From Vibrio proteolyticus NBRC 13287 (lineage in GTDB: Bacteria; Pseudomonadota; Gammaproteobacteria; Enterobacterales; Vibrionaceae): a stretch of 64,000 nucleotides of DNA. The stretch spans positions 310,001 to 374,000 of the forward strand of contig NZ_BATJ01000002.1 in assembly GCF_000467125.1 (NCBI RefSeq), in the 5' to 3' direction. The notes under the pieces are model-generated. The model saw only the letters and a program-made list of their open reading frames with translations. It was not told the origin of the DNA and did no database searches. This document shows positions 30,609-38,970 of this stretch, in pieces (the first letter of the stretch is position 1; each line of letters begins with the position of its first letter). Made by a program: the position numbers and the translations under genes.

Positions 30609-32055
30609 GAAGTTGTCTGTCCTGTTTGTTGCATCAGAAGTTGAAGGGTTAATCAAGAGCGGCGGTTTAGCGGATGTGGCTAAAGCGCTGCCTGTGGCAT
30701 TGCGTGAGTTGGGTCAGGACGTGCGCATTGCAATGCCCGCTTACAGTAAAATCGGCGATGTGGAGACGTCGGAAGTTCTGCTCGATACTGAGCTGGAGCA
30801 TTGGCCTTACACGCCATATCGGGTACGTAAACTCGATGTCTCATCGGTGCCTGTGTATGCCATCGAATGTCCGCAGTATTTTGAGCGCGCTGAAATGTAT
30901 GCAGAAAATAATCAGGCGTACCGTGATAACGGGGAGCGCTTTGCGTTTTTCAGTGCTGCTTGTCTGGATATGCTTCCCAAACTGACTTTTAAACCAGACA
31001 TTGTGCATGCCAATGACTGGCACACGGGATTAGTGCCATTCCTGCTCAAGAAACGCTATAGCGCCAATGATTTTTTCCGCGGTATGAAAAGCGTTCTTTC
31101 GGTACACAATGCGGTGTTTAAAGGCGTCTTCAGCTACGATGAGCTGGAGTCGGTGCCGGAACTGCACTCGCGTTATGTGCCTGAGGCGGCAGTCAGCCCG
31201 ACACACATTACCATGCTAAAAGCCGGAGTGATGTCAGCGGACAAGATTAATGCTGTCAGCCCGACGTACGCTGAAGAGTTGAAAACGGAGCTGGGTAGCC
31301 ACGGTATGGCAAAAGAGTTCCTCAGCCGGGCGAGCGACTTGGTGGGGATCCTCAATGGGTGTGATTATTCGTCATGGGATCCTGAGACGGATCCGCACCT
31401 GCCACTGCCTTATGACGCTGAGGCGAGCAGTATGCTGGCGGGAAAACAGGCCGCGAAACAGGCACTGCAGCAGGAACTCGGGTTGCCCCTGCGTGAAGTC
31501 GCTATGTATGGCATGGTCTGTCGTCTGACCCATCAAAAAGGCGTCCACTACTTGTTGCCGATCCTCGAAGCGTTTTTGCGCCACGATCTACAGCTCGTGA
31601 TGGTTGGAACTGGCGACCCGATATTGGCCTCTCAGCTTAAGGACATCGCTGCGCAGCACGGGCACAAATTTGTCTTTGTCGAGGCGTACAGTGAACGCCT
31701 GGCGCATTTGGTGGAAGCCAGCTCGGACTTTTTTCTTATGCCTTCTGAGTTTGAGCCATGTGGTCTCAATCAAATCTATAGCATGGCGTATGGTGCAGTG
31801 CCGATTGTACGCGGTGTGGGTGGACTTAAAGACAGTGTCACCGACTACGACTCGGATCCGGATAACGCAACCGGGTTGATTTTCAATGAGCCAGATCCGC
31901 AGGTTCTGTTGCTGATGTTGCAGCGCTCTCTGCTGCTGTATGTTCAGAATCCGGCGGAGATGCAACGCATTCAGCTTAACGGAATGCGTGAAAACTTTTG
32001 CTGGTCTCAGGCTGCGAAGCAGTATCTGAGTCTTTATCAGGCCGCACTTCAGTAG
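30598..32055 (+). CDS. glgA: Glycogen synthase (ADP-glucose)
   Basis: GT5 glycosyltransferase that extends alpha-1,4-glucan from ADP-glucose. The start is placed at TTG 30598, giving MATEKLSVLFVASEVEG and a 485-residue protein of family length; an AAGGAG ribosome site (30586-30591) sits 6 bp before it. The upstream ATG would add 15 unrelated residues lying inside glgC. The ADP-binding KTGGL motif appears as KSGGL (from residue 20), and the C-terminal EPCGLNQIYSMAYG acceptor motif is intact. It is translationally coupled to glgC. Confidence 0.95.
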   Translation: MATEKLSVLFVASEVEGLIKSGGLADVAKALPVALRELGQDVRIAMPAYSKIGDVETSEVLLDTELEHWPYTPYRVRKLDVSSVPVYAIECPQYFERAEMYAENNQAYRDNGERFAFFSAACLDMLPKLTFKPDIVHANDWHTGLVPFLLKKRYSANDFFRGMKSVLSVHNAVFKGVFSYDELESVPELHSRYVPEAAVSPTHITMLKAGVMSADKINAVSPTYAEELKTELGSHGMAKEFLSRASDLVGILNGCDYSSWDPETDPHLPLPYDAEASSMLAGKQAAKQALQQELGLPLREVAMYGMVCRLTHQKGVHYLLPILEAFLRHDLQLVMVGTGDPILASQLKDIAAQHGHKFVFVEAYSERLAHLVEASSDFFLMPSEFEPCGLNQIYSMAYGAVPIVRGVGGLKDSVTDYDSDPDNATGLIFNEPDPQVLLLMLQRSLLLYVQNPAEMQRIQLNGMRENFCWSQAAKQYLSLYQAALQ

Positions 32056-32237
32056 CCCAGGTTCAGACTGGGACTTGGATAAACAGGTGGCCAGATACGA
32101 GTAAAAACTCGACCAAATAATGGTCAAATGAAGGCATGTTCTCCGATAATTTGACATGAGGTCAGTAGTGACCGGTGAAATTTGTGGTAGGCTTCAACTC
32201 CTGTTGACGAATAACCCAGTTTGAGACGCTTTGCCTG

Positions 32238-33035
32238 ATGAGTGACGCTTTACTGTTTCATAAAACATACTCGCATCCGACCAGTAAGGAATGGGTGGTG
32301 TTTGTGCATGGCGCCGGCGGCAGTTCCTCAATCTGGTTCAAGCAGATCAAGGCCTATAAAGCGCATTTTAACTTGTTGCTGGTGGATCTGCGCGGGCATG
32401 GTAAGTCCAACCAGCTACTCAAAGAGCTGATCGCCAATCATTATACGTTTAAGTCAGTGACCTTGGATGTGTTAAAGGTACTGGATCACCTTAAGATCCA
32501 GTCAGCTCACTTCGTAGGGATGTCGCTCGGCACGATCATTGTACGTAATCTGGCCGAGATGGCAGCCCACCGGGTCAGGACGATGGTGCTCGGCGGCGCA
32601 ATTACCCGGTTGAACACGCGTTCTCAACTGCTGGTTAAACTGGGCAATCTGAGCAAGCATATTTTGCCCTATATGTGGCTCTACAGTTTGTTTGCCTACA
32701 TTGTGATGCCTCAGCGCAGTCAGAAAGAATCACGCCATCTGTTCATTCGTGAGGCCAAACGCCTTTGTCAGAAAGAGTTTAAGCGCTGGTTTGTGTTGGC
32801 GGCTGAAGTCAACCCGCTGATGCGTTATTTCAAGGAAAAAGACCTGCCCATCCCCACGCTCTACCTGATGGGCGCTCGTGACTATATGTTTATCCAGCCG
32901 GTGAAAGAGATGGTTGCTGTGCACCGAACCAGTGAGCTGCGAGAAATTCCTGATTGTGGCCATGTGTGCAACGTTGAACAGCCGGATGTCTTTAATCAAC
33001 ATTCGATAGAATTCATTAAACGCCACACCCACTAA
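32238..33035 (+). CDS. Alpha/beta-fold hydrolase
   Basis: A 265-residue cytoplasmic hydrolase without a signal peptide. The oxyanion loop HGAGG (24-28), nucleophile elbow GMSLG (Ser96), the acid in MGARDYMF and the catalytic His in DCGHVCNVE make a complete triad. An insertion of about 60 hydrophobic residues (LLVKLGNLSKHILPYMWLYSLF) after the elbow forms the cap. The substrate is unknown; esterase or lipase-like activity is an inference from the fold. It ends 3 bp before the convergent DUF2007 gene. Confidence 0.85.
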   Translation: MSDALLFHKTYSHPTSKEWVVFVHGAGGSSSIWFKQIKAYKAHFNLLLVDLRGHGKSNQLLKELIANHYTFKSVTLDVLKVLDHLKIQSAHFVGMSLGTIIVRNLAEMAAHRVRTMVLGGAITRLNTRSQLLVKLGNLSKHILPYMWLYSLFAYIVMPQRSQKESRHLFIREAKRLCQKEFKRWFVLAAEVNPLMRYFKEKDLPIPTLYLMGARDYMFIQPVKEMVAVHRTSELREIPDCGHVCNVEQPDVFNQHSIEFIKRHTH

Positions 33036-33038
33036 GGG

Positions 33039-33359
33039 TTACTCTGTTGGGTGAGGGGCGCCACACTGCCAGCAGGCGCCGAATTGTGGCTCGTTTTCTT
33101 CCCCGCATCGCTGGCAGCGCCATAAGGTGCCGGCTTCCGTATTCGATTGTTGATGATAGGCATCGATGATGCTCTGCGCCAACATCTTTTGCATTGGATT
33201 CAATAACCAGATGTACGGATCGGTGTCCTCCCCAAATGGCAATTCGCCTTTGAGGCCAAATAACCCTTCTCCGCGGACCTCGCACTGGATCCGCTCGGCT
33301 TTAAGCAACTCGCAAACGATATGCGCCTCTGTTGGGTTATTGGCGACAAAAATTTTCAT
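33039..33359 (-). CDS. DUF2007 protein with C-terminal zinc ribbon
   Basis: A 106-residue cytoplasmic protein. The first 70 residues are the DUF2007 'putative signal transducing protein' domain (MKIFVANNPTEAHIVCELL, WLLNPMQKMLAQSII). The C-terminal 27 residues form a zinc ribbon with Cys82, Cys85, Cys96 and Cys99 (CQRC...CWQC). Its ATG overlaps the stop of the TVP38 gene by 4 bp, so the pair is translated together. No function is established for the family. Confidence 0.85.
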   Translation of the reverse strand: MKIFVANNPTEAHIVCELLKAERIQCEVRGEGLFGLKGELPFGEDTDPYIWLLNPMQKMLAQSIIDAYHQQSNTEAGTLWRCQRCGEENEPQFGACWQCGAPHPTE

Positions 33360-34048
33360 CCGGCATTTCCGTTGACGTTAGGGGAAAGGCGAAGCTTCAC
33401 CATAATCCATTTCACCACGATAGGAAACAGACCTAGCAACACAAATGAAGCCAGGACCGCCGGGGACACAATCCCAGACAGGCTGTCTATCTGCGCCAGT
33501 TGCGTACCCGCGTTAAGGTAGACCGCGGTTCCGGGAAGCATTCCCAACTGACTCACGAGATAGAAGCGCAGGACAGAAATAGGGGTCAGCCCCATCAGTA
33601 AGTTGATCAGAAAAAACGGAAAGACGGGAATCAGTCTTAACGAAAACAGATAAAACGCGCCGTCGCGTTCTACCCCTTGATTGATGGTGGTCATTTTGTC
33701 GCTGAATTTGCTCTGAACCCAGTCACGTAAAAGATAGCGAGAGCTGAGAAACGCCAGGGTAGCACCGATAGTGCTGGCGAAGGACACTAAAATCAAGCTG
33801 GTCCAGAAGCCGAATAGAGCCGCTCCGAGCAAGGTTACGACCGCCGCACCTGGGATTGAAAACGCGGCAATTGCCACGTAGGCGACGAAATAACTCAACG
33901 CCGCCACCGCGAAGTGATCGCTGATGAACTCTCCCAGTGCGGCTTGTTGGGCCTTGGCATTGTCCAGAGTCAGATACTGGCCGAAATTAATACCAAGGAA
34001 AATGATCAGTCCAACCAGCAGTACGCCAACCAGCAATTTCTTATTCAT
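33356..34048 (-). CDS. TVP38/TMEM64 (DedA-like) inner-membrane protein
   Basis: A 230-residue polytopic protein with about six hydrophobic segments and the SNARE-associated/VTT domain signature (FSIPGAAVVTLLGAALFGFWTSLILVSFASTIGATLAFLSSRYLLRD, then RLIPVFPFFLINLLMGLTPI). DedA/VTT proteins are implicated in lipid flipping and membrane homeostasis. The start MNKKLLVGV is preferred because AGAGGACT precedes it; a longer frame starts 10 codons upstream. Confidence 0.9.
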   Translation of the reverse strand: MNKKLLVGVLLVGLIIFLGINFGQYLTLDNAKAQQAALGEFISDHFAVAALSYFVAYVAIAAFSIPGAAVVTLLGAALFGFWTSLILVSFASTIGATLAFLSSRYLLRDWVQSKFSDKMTTINQGVERDGAFYLFSLRLIPVFPFFLINLLMGLTPISVLRFYLVSQLGMLPGTAVYLNAGTQLAQIDSLSGIVSPAVLASFVLLGLFPIVVKWIMVKLRLSPNVNGNAG

Positions 34049-34167
34049 CGTGAGTCCTCTTTGAAAACGATTGGCCAATCACTGATTAGGTGTTGTCCGG
34101 TTACTATAGCAAGACAGGCAACCGACAGAAAAAATTTCATCGTCCGTTTTGGTAAGCAGTATCAATA

Positions 34168-34196
34168 AGAAAAAAGCCAGCATAATGCTGGCTTCG
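34168..34196 (-). terminator. Terminator after tfoY
   Basis: On the minus strand AAGCCAGCA and TGCTGGCTT (34174-34182 and 34186-34194) pair and are followed by a long T run. Confidence 0.9.
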
Positions 34197-34199
34197 GGG

Positions 34200-34790
34200 T
34201 TAGCTTAGGCGATTGATCAGTTCGTCTCGCCTGGATTGAGGGATCACCGACCAGTGAGTGCCGTTAATGGCGCCCTCCAGTGCCCACAGTAGCTCCAGAC
34301 CGACATCGGCGGAGTGGGTATCACAAATCGCTTTATAGGCGGCCACAGAGCCGTGGCGCTCCAGATCTTCAACAGAAGAGATGCCTGCCTTTTTCAGCAT
34401 GCGCTCAGTGGCAAGTCGAAGGTTGGGAAGATCTTTCAACCGGTTAGGTTTCGCGGTTGCCTGAGAGGCTTTTTCTTTTTTTGCTGACTCTAGCGCAGAT
34501 TTCGCTTCATTCAGGGTTGCTTCATGATCGTCGTTCCAGCTATCAGGCAGTGCAAAATACTTTGTCACAACGGGAAAGCCGCGCTTCTTATAAACGTAAG
34601 GTTCATATCCTTGTTGCTTAAACTTTGCAGTAGTCTGCTCGTTAGCGCGGATGTGAAGCTTTTCGTTTACTACCAAAGCAAACATTGTGTCGTCGACAAA
34701 AATACCAAAACCACCAAACATTGAACGAGATTTGACGCGTCCTAGTTGCTCAAAAAGTCGCATTGAATCTTTAAGTACTGGTTTATCCAT
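34200..34790 (-). CDS. tfoY: TfoX/Sxy-family regulator TfoY
   Basis: The 196-residue protein has the TfoX N-terminal domain ([30 protein letters not shown], residues about 18-100) and the TfoX C-terminal helical domain ([27 protein letters not shown], about 118-196). Vibrios have two paralogues; the adjacent c-di-GMP-I riboswitch and purR identify this as TfoY, known in V. cholerae to promote type VI secretion and motility at low c-di-GMP. The start MDKPVLKD is chosen over an ATG 12 codons upstream; the ribosome site CCGAGA is weak and can be hidden in a hairpin with UCUCGG. Confidence 0.93.
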   Translation of the reverse strand: MDKPVLKDSMRLFEQLGRVKSRSMFGGFGIFVDDTMFALVVNEKLHIRANEQTTAKFKQQGYEPYVYKKRGFPVVTKYFALPDSWNDDHEATLNEAKSALESAKKEKASQATAKPNRLKDLPNLRLATERMLKKAGISSVEDLERHGSVAAYKAICDTHSADVGLELLWALEGAINGTHWSVIPQSRRDELINRLS

Positions 34791-34799
34791 GTTTTTATT

Positions 34800-34839
34800 T
34801 CTCGGTGTATGTGAATACGCCACCAAATCAGGTCCGAGA
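34800..34839 (-). promoter_or_regulatory. Possible anti-Shine-Dalgarno hairpin of tfoY
   Basis: In the minus-strand RNA, UCUCGG (34839-34834) is fully complementary to CCGAGA (34805-34800), which contains the only Shine-Dalgarno-like sequence before the tfoY ATG at 34790. This 6-bp helix with a 28-nt loop lies between the aptamer and the start and is a candidate expression platform. Confidence 0.4.
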
Positions 34840-34900
34840 GGTTAGCAAAAACATGCAATCGGTGTGTCAAATAGCAGTAAACTTGCTGAATGCATTTTTT

Positions 34901-34987
34901 GCCATCGGCAACCCCGCTACCTACCAGGTTCTGGTTTAGGCCGGAGGCTTTGCGTCCCACCCTTTCAGATGGTTTGCCCTGTGCGTG
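34901..34987 (-). promoter_or_regulatory. Cyclic di-GMP-I riboswitch aptamer (GEMM-I, Vc2 type)
   Basis: The minus strand reads CACGCACAGGGCAAACC, then a GAAA-containing hairpin, GGACGCAAAGCCTCCGG, CCTAAACC (tetraloop receptor) and GGTAGGTAGCGGGGTT, closing with CCGATGG. These are the invariant blocks of the class I c-di-GMP aptamer and nearly identical to the Vc2 element before V. cholerae tfoY. The aptamer ends about 110 nt before the tfoY start. No terminator hairpin with a T run lies between, so translational control is more likely. Confidence 0.95.
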
Positions 34988-35082
34988 GCTAATGTAACCA
35001 ATTTAAGCATAAATAAATTTTGCCCAGAGCTTCACAAAGTGTGGTTATAAATGTGATCTTGCTTCAGGAAATTGATGGTGTG

Positions 35083-35127
35083 AAATGCGTTTAGTAAATA
35101 GTAAGTCACTAATACTAAACGCATTTT
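35083..35127. terminator. Hairpin after purR, upstream of the tfoY leader
   Basis: AAATGCGTTTAGTA (35083-35096) and TACTAAACGCATTT (35113-35126) are perfect 14-bp complements. For purR (minus strand) the following T tract is short (ATTTCAC), and the better T tract faces the plus strand. It is still the best candidate for the purR 3' end. Confidence 0.6.
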
Positions 35128-35144
35128 TATCAATAAGTGAGAGG

Positions 35145-36149
35145 TTAGTTCAGTTTTTTGACTGTACAGCGTTCGACAATTTCAGGGTGCATTTCGAAGA
35201 CACGTTTCTCGTGTTCTTTGTCTTTTATACGCTCCAGCAGGATCTCAAATGCGTTCTTTCCGACCCGGCGCTTCGGCTGGTGAACGGTCGTTAGTGGTGG
35301 TGAGAAGTACTCTGCCAACTCTATGTTGTCATAACCAATGACGGACATATCTTCCGGAACCCGGATGCCTTTTTGCTGCAGACGACTCATCAGACCCAGG
35401 GCCATGGTGTCGTTAAAGCAGAAAATCGCGGTCGGGCGTTTGTCCATCGCGGCAATTTTGTCTGCCGCTAATACAGCGGTGTCGCACTCGAAGTTGCCTT
35501 CCAGGATCCAGTCTTCATTTACCGGTAGCTTGGCTTCTCCCATGGCGCGGCGGAAACCCAGAATTCGTTCCTGACAGGCTGCTTTTTCAAAGTGACCGCT
35601 CAGGCAGGCGATGTCGGTGTGGCCGTGATCGATCAGGTATTTCGTCGCCAGGTAGCCGCCTTCTTCTGAGTTATCGATGATCTTGTCTGCCTGGGAGCTT
35701 GCCGGGCCCCAGTCCATAATGACTTTCGGAATGTCTGCGTGACGCTCAAGCATTTCCGACAGCTCTTCGGTCAGATCAGAGCACATTACCAGGATACCGT
35801 CGACGCGCTTCTCAGCCAGCATGCGGATGTAGTCCCGTTGCTTTTCGTAGATACCGCCGGTGTTACACAGGATCAGCGTATAGCCTTGACGGTAACAGTA
35901 GCTTTCTACCCCATCGATCACTTCCGAGAAAAACAGGTTGGTTGATTGAGTGACCAGCATACCGATGGTGCGCGTGGTATTGCATTTCAGGCTACGCGCA
36001 ACGGCACTCGGGGCATAGTTCAGCTCTTTCACCGCTTCCATCACTTTTTCTTGGGTGGCTTCAGCAACAAAGCGGGTTTTGTTAATCACATGGGATACAG
36101 TCGTCGTTGAAACGCCGGCTAAGCGTGCGACATCTTTAATGGTAGCCAT
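35145..36149 (-). CDS. purR: HTH-type purine repressor PurR
   Basis: LacI-family repressor of purine nucleotide biosynthesis genes, with hypoxanthine/guanine as corepressor. The 334-residue protein starts [21 protein letters not shown] with the helix-turn-helix and hinge helix (SAVARSLK), followed by the two-lobe corepressor domain ([56 protein letters not shown]). An ATG 11 codons upstream has no family support. The leader contains a PurR-like half site and a terminator-like hairpin. Confidence 0.96.
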   Translation of the reverse strand: MATIKDVARLAGVSTTTVSHVINKTRFVAEATQEKVMEAVKELNYAPSAVARSLKCNTTRTIGMLVTQSTNLFFSEVIDGVESYCYRQGYTLILCNTGGIYEKQRDYIRMLAEKRVDGILVMCSDLTEELSEMLERHADIPKVIMDWGPASSQADKIIDNSEEGGYLATKYLIDHGHTDIACLSGHFEKAACQERILGFRRAMGEAKLPVNEDWILEGNFECDTAVLAADKIAAMDKRPTAIFCFNDTMALGLMSRLQQKGIRVPEDMSVIGYDNIELAEYFSPPLTTVHQPKRRVGKNAFEILLERIKDKEHEKRVFEMHPEIVERCTVKKLN

Positions 36150-36224
36150 AAGGTTCTGTCCTGTTGTCACCTGCCAGGTCAACCGGATTCCCCCGGCCTG
36201 AGGCAGTAAGTATCAGAAACACAA

Positions 36225-36247
36225 AAACCGCTTAAAGACAGCGGTTT
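36225..36247 (-). terminator. Terminator-like hairpin in the purR leader
   Basis: On the minus strand AAACCGCT and AGCGGTTT pair around a 7-nt loop and continue into TTTTTGTGTTT, 76 nt before the purR ATG. It may be a second terminator for torD or an attenuator of purR, depending on where the purR promoter lies. Confidence 0.55.
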
Positions 36248-36268
36248 GCATTCATCATCATATTTTTA

Positions 36269-36280
36269 TCGTTTGCGATC
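36269..36280 (-). promoter_or_regulatory. PurR-box-like half site
   Basis: The minus strand contains ATCGCAAACGAT, which includes CGCAAACG, the conserved left half of the PurR operator (ACGCAAACGTTTGCGT). The right half is not conserved. PurR autoregulation is known in E. coli. Confidence 0.3.
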
Positions 36281-36314
36281 ACGATTTTAGACTGCTCTGC
36301 CGCAAGTGGCAATT

Positions 36315-36343
36315 AAAAAACCATCGCCTGGATAAGGCGATGG
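36315..36343 (-). terminator. Terminator after torD
   Basis: On the minus strand CCATCGCCT and AGGCGATGG form a 9-bp stem followed by T6, 40 bp past the torD stop. Confidence 0.88.
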
Positions 36344-36381
36344 TCACAAAATGTTAATCTTGTCAGAGAGGGGCTTCGCGC

Positions 36382-37029
36382 TTATTCACCAACCAGATAT
36401 TGGCAATCAAGCTCGAGAAATGCTTCCAACAGTGCGGCAACCGCTGCATAAAACCCAAACTGATCATACTGCTGACAACGTTGACTGAACTGAGGAACCC
36501 AGGAGAGCAGATGTTGACGGATAAAAACTTCCTGATCCAGCAGCGCCTGATCGAGGTGCTTTTCCTGTTCCAGTTCGTTAGAGCGGATAATCATGTTGCC
36601 AAGGAAATCGAGTTCTATCGCCAGATGATCGGCTGGCTCGTTGAGGGATTTGTCGACCGCCACACCGTGATGTGCCATCACGGCTTCCATTTCAATGGCT
36701 GGCTCGTCATTGAGCAGACCCGATTTACCGATATAAATGGAGGCGTAAGGTAAAGCGGCGTCTTTGTCTGATTTCAGGAACAGATCGCAAAAATCCGCAG
36801 CCAGTTCAAGTGGCGCGTCTGTTCGGTCCATCAGGCGATTTAAGGCATCCACCAGTTGGTCAGAGGCCGGTTTCAGCGTGCTATTTTCGCCAAGCCCGCT
36901 CAGAAAAGCGCGGATCTGAGGGGAGTGATACTGCTCAATGTCGGCCTCGGTCAGCTCTTTGGCAAACAAGCTGGATAACCACCAGTAAATTTCAGCTCGT
37001 TTTTCATTGAACGCTTTGGTTTCTTGCAT
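36382..37029 (-). CDS. torD: Chaperone TorD for TMAO reductase maturation
   Basis: Cytoplasmic redox-enzyme maturation protein that binds apo-TorA and its Tat signal until the molybdenum cofactor is inserted. The 215-residue all-helical protein has the TorD/DmsD family motif [17 protein letters not shown] (about 133-149) and an N-terminal [19 protein letters not shown]. It is divergent from torR. The torA and torC genes are not in this window. Confidence 0.93.
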   Translation of the reverse strand: MQETKAFNEKRAEIYWWLSSLFAKELTEADIEQYHSPQIRAFLSGLGENSTLKPASDQLVDALNRLMDRTDAPLELAADFCDLFLKSDKDAALPYASIYIGKSGLLNDEPAIEMEAVMAHHGVAVDKSLNEPADHLAIELDFLGNMIIRSNELEQEKHLDQALLDQEVFIRQHLLSWVPQFSQRCQQYDQFGFYAAVAALLEAFLELDCQYLVGE

Positions 37030-37074
37030 GGATTAAGCTCCGGAAATTCTGATACTTCTAAGTTTAATGGATAA

Positions 37075-37084
37075 AGATGAATAG
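37075..37084 (-). promoter_or_regulatory. Tor-box-like decamer 1
   Basis: CTATTCATCT on the minus strand matches eight of ten positions of the TorR box CTGTTCATAT. It lies about 46 bp before the torD start. Confidence 0.35.
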
Positions 37085-37126
37085 CGGTAACGCCATGTAT
37101 GACAAATTATCGCGGCTTATGACGAA

Positions 37127-37136
37127 ATATGAATGG
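37127..37136 (-). promoter_or_regulatory. Tor-box-like decamer 2
   Basis: CCATTCATAT on the minus strand matches eight of ten positions of CTGTTCATAT, in the middle of the torD-torR divergent region. Confidence 0.35.
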
Positions 37137-37214
37137 AGTGGTGAAGGTTGTCTTGAATCAATAAAAAGCCAGCTTTCTTCGAATTCGCACCGCGGAGACT
37201 AGAATTGTGACTAG

Positions 37215-37224
37215 TTATGAATAG
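37215..37224 (-). promoter_or_regulatory. Tor-box-like decamer 3
   Basis: CTATTCATAA on the minus strand matches eight of ten positions of CTGTTCATAT and lies 43 bp before the torR start, where it could act in autoregulation. Confidence 0.35.
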
Positions 37225-37266
37225 AATAATTATCGTAAACCATTCCAATGATTCAAAGTGGTGTAA

Positions 37267-37974
37267 ATGAGCTATCACGTATTAGTAGTAGAAGATGATG
37301 CGGTGACTCGCAGTAAACTGGCGGGCTATTTTCAGAGTGAAGGTTACCAGGTCAGTGAAGCGGAGAATGGCGATCAGATGCGCGATATGCTTCAGGCTCA
37401 CGCGGTCGATTTAGTGATGCTGGACATCAACCTTCCTGGCGGCGATGGCCTGATGTTAACGCGTGAACTGCGCAGTCAATCTGATATTGGAATTATCCTG
37501 GTGACAGGGCGCACGGATAGCATCGACAAAATCGTCGGCCTAGAGATGGGCGCGGATGACTACGTTACCAAACCGTTTGAGTTACGCGAGCTGCTGGTTC
37601 GGGTCAAAAATCTCTTGTGGCGTATTTCACTTGCCCGTCGTGGCGGACAAATCTGTGAGGAGCAGGATGGCAACGTGATTCGTTTTAGCGACTGGACGTT
37701 TGATGTGCAGCGCCGCGCCTTAAGTCGCAACGGTGAACCGGTGAAGCTGACGAAGGCGGAATATGAATTATTGGTGGCGCTCTCTTCCTACCCGAATCAG
37801 GTACTGAGTCGCGAACGAATCCTGAACATGATCAGCCACCGGGTTGATGCGCCGAACGATCGCACCATTGACGTGTTGATCCGCCGGATGAGAGCGAAAA
37901 TGGAATTCGATCCCAAGAACCCGCAAATTTTCGTAACGGTGCATGGCGAAGGCTACATGTTTGCCGGCGATTGA
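37267..37974 (+). CDS. torR: Two-component response regulator TorR
   Basis: OmpR-family regulator of anaerobic TMAO respiration, phosphorylated by TorS. The 235 residues have a receiver domain with the acidic pocket VVEDD, phospho-acceptor Asp53 (MLDINLPGGDG), VTGRTD and the KPFELREL switch lysine, and a winged-helix DNA-binding domain (LTKAEYELLVALSSYPNQVLSRERIL, RTIDVLIRRMRAKME). It is divergent from torD. No torS sensor kinase is adjacent. Confidence 0.94.
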   Translation: MSYHVLVVEDDAVTRSKLAGYFQSEGYQVSEAENGDQMRDMLQAHAVDLVMLDINLPGGDGLMLTRELRSQSDIGIILVTGRTDSIDKIVGLEMGADDYVTKPFELRELLVRVKNLLWRISLARRGGQICEEQDGNVIRFSDWTFDVQRRALSRNGEPVKLTKAEYELLVALSSYPNQVLSRERILNMISHRVDAPNDRTIDVLIRRMRAKMEFDPKNPQIFVTVHGEGYMFAGD

Positions 37975-37990
37975 TCGTATACGGAAACAA

Positions 37991-38019
37991 AAAAACCGAA
38001 GCGTTGGCTTCGGTTTTTT
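37991..38019. terminator. Bidirectional terminator between torR and elyC
   Basis: CCGAAGC-GTTG-GCTTCGG is flanked by A and T tracts on both sides and serves both convergent genes. Confidence 0.9.
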
Positions 38020-38034
38020 ATCGCTGAAATTGCT

Positions 38035-38856
38035 CTACTGCGTCTCACCGTCGCTCAACTGGCTTTGTTCGGCTTCGATCGCTTGCTGCTCGTAATCCGA
38101 AACCCAGTTGCGCATCGACTGCCAAATCCTGCCTAACGTTTCATGCCAGTAGCGCTCAGTTTGTTCAAGATACACGGCTTTTGGGGTGTACTTATCCCAA
38201 GCCTGAGCAATGTTGGATTGCGCCAGATAATTGGTCGGCGCAGCAATTGGTGACAGACCCGCGGAGTTAAACTCATTCATTGCACGTTGCATATGGCTGG
38301 CGGAAGTCACCAACACTAATTTACGTTGTTGTACAAACGCCGCCGCCTGACGCGCTTCTTCCCAGGTGTCTTTGGCGGTTTCCAGCAGAATAATATCTGA
38401 TTTAGATACTCCAAGCGCCAACGCGACTTTCGCCATCATGCGCGCATTGCTCATCTCCGAGCCACCCGCATAACCGGACAGAATCAACTTTGCGCCCGGA
38501 TACATACGCACAATCCGAATGCCTTCGGTAAGGCGCATCAGACTGGCACGGCTCAGTTCTGAGGTGGGCGGAATACGGTCATCCACCACATGTGAGTTGC
38601 CCAGAACCATCACGTAGTCAATGGATTCATCCACAGGCAGAAAAGCAGAATACTGACGCTCCAAAGGCATCAACAGACGAGTGGATACTGGCTGGAAGGC
38701 GATCAGAAAAATGCCCATTAAGGAGAAAAGCACCACAAAGCAGCCAGACTTTCTTTTGGTGGTAAACATTATCAGCATCAGACCGATAAAGCCGATGATT
38801 AACATCGCTGGAAGCGGCATCAGAAGAGATGCGACAACTTTTTTCAGCTCAAACAT
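38035..38856 (-). CDS. elyC: Envelope biogenesis factor ElyC (DUF218)
   Basis: The 273-residue inner-membrane protein has two N-terminal transmembrane helices (about 8-32 and 37-58) and a periplasmic DUF218 domain (VDYVMVLGNSHVVDDRIPPTSELSRASLMRL, KLILSGYAG, ILLETAKDTWEEA, LVTSASHMQRAM). ElyC affects peptidoglycan precursor recycling and polyprenyl-phosphate use. The start MFELKKVV aligns with the E. coli N-terminus. An ATG 15 codons upstream (38901) has a better ribosome site (AGAGG), so the longer form is possible. It diverges from cmoM, as in E. coli. Confidence 0.92.
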   Translation of the reverse strand: MFELKKVVASLLMPLPAMLIIGFIGLMLIMFTTKRKSGCFVVLFSLMGIFLIAFQPVSTRLLMPLERQYSAFLPVDESIDYVMVLGNSHVVDDRIPPTSELSRASLMRLTEGIRIVRMYPGAKLILSGYAGGSEMSNARMMAKVALALGVSKSDIILLETAKDTWEEARQAAAFVQQRKLVLVTSASHMQRAMNEFNSAGLSPIAAPTNYLAQSNIAQAWDKYTPKAVYLEQTERYWHETLGRIWQSMRNWVSDYEQQAIEAEQSQLSDGETQ

Positions 38857-38970
38857 ACTTAAATAGTCCGAAAAAACATCACTTGATTGAAAAAAGGGCA
38901 TAAAGCCTCTTTAATCCTGCCATTCCTATGACAGAATAGCAGCACGATTCGTTATCATAACCTAACCGCA

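Noticed and set aside
35050..35075. CRP site near TGTGATC upstream of the tfoY leader.
   Set aside because: Only one half-site is good; the second half does not match TCACA.
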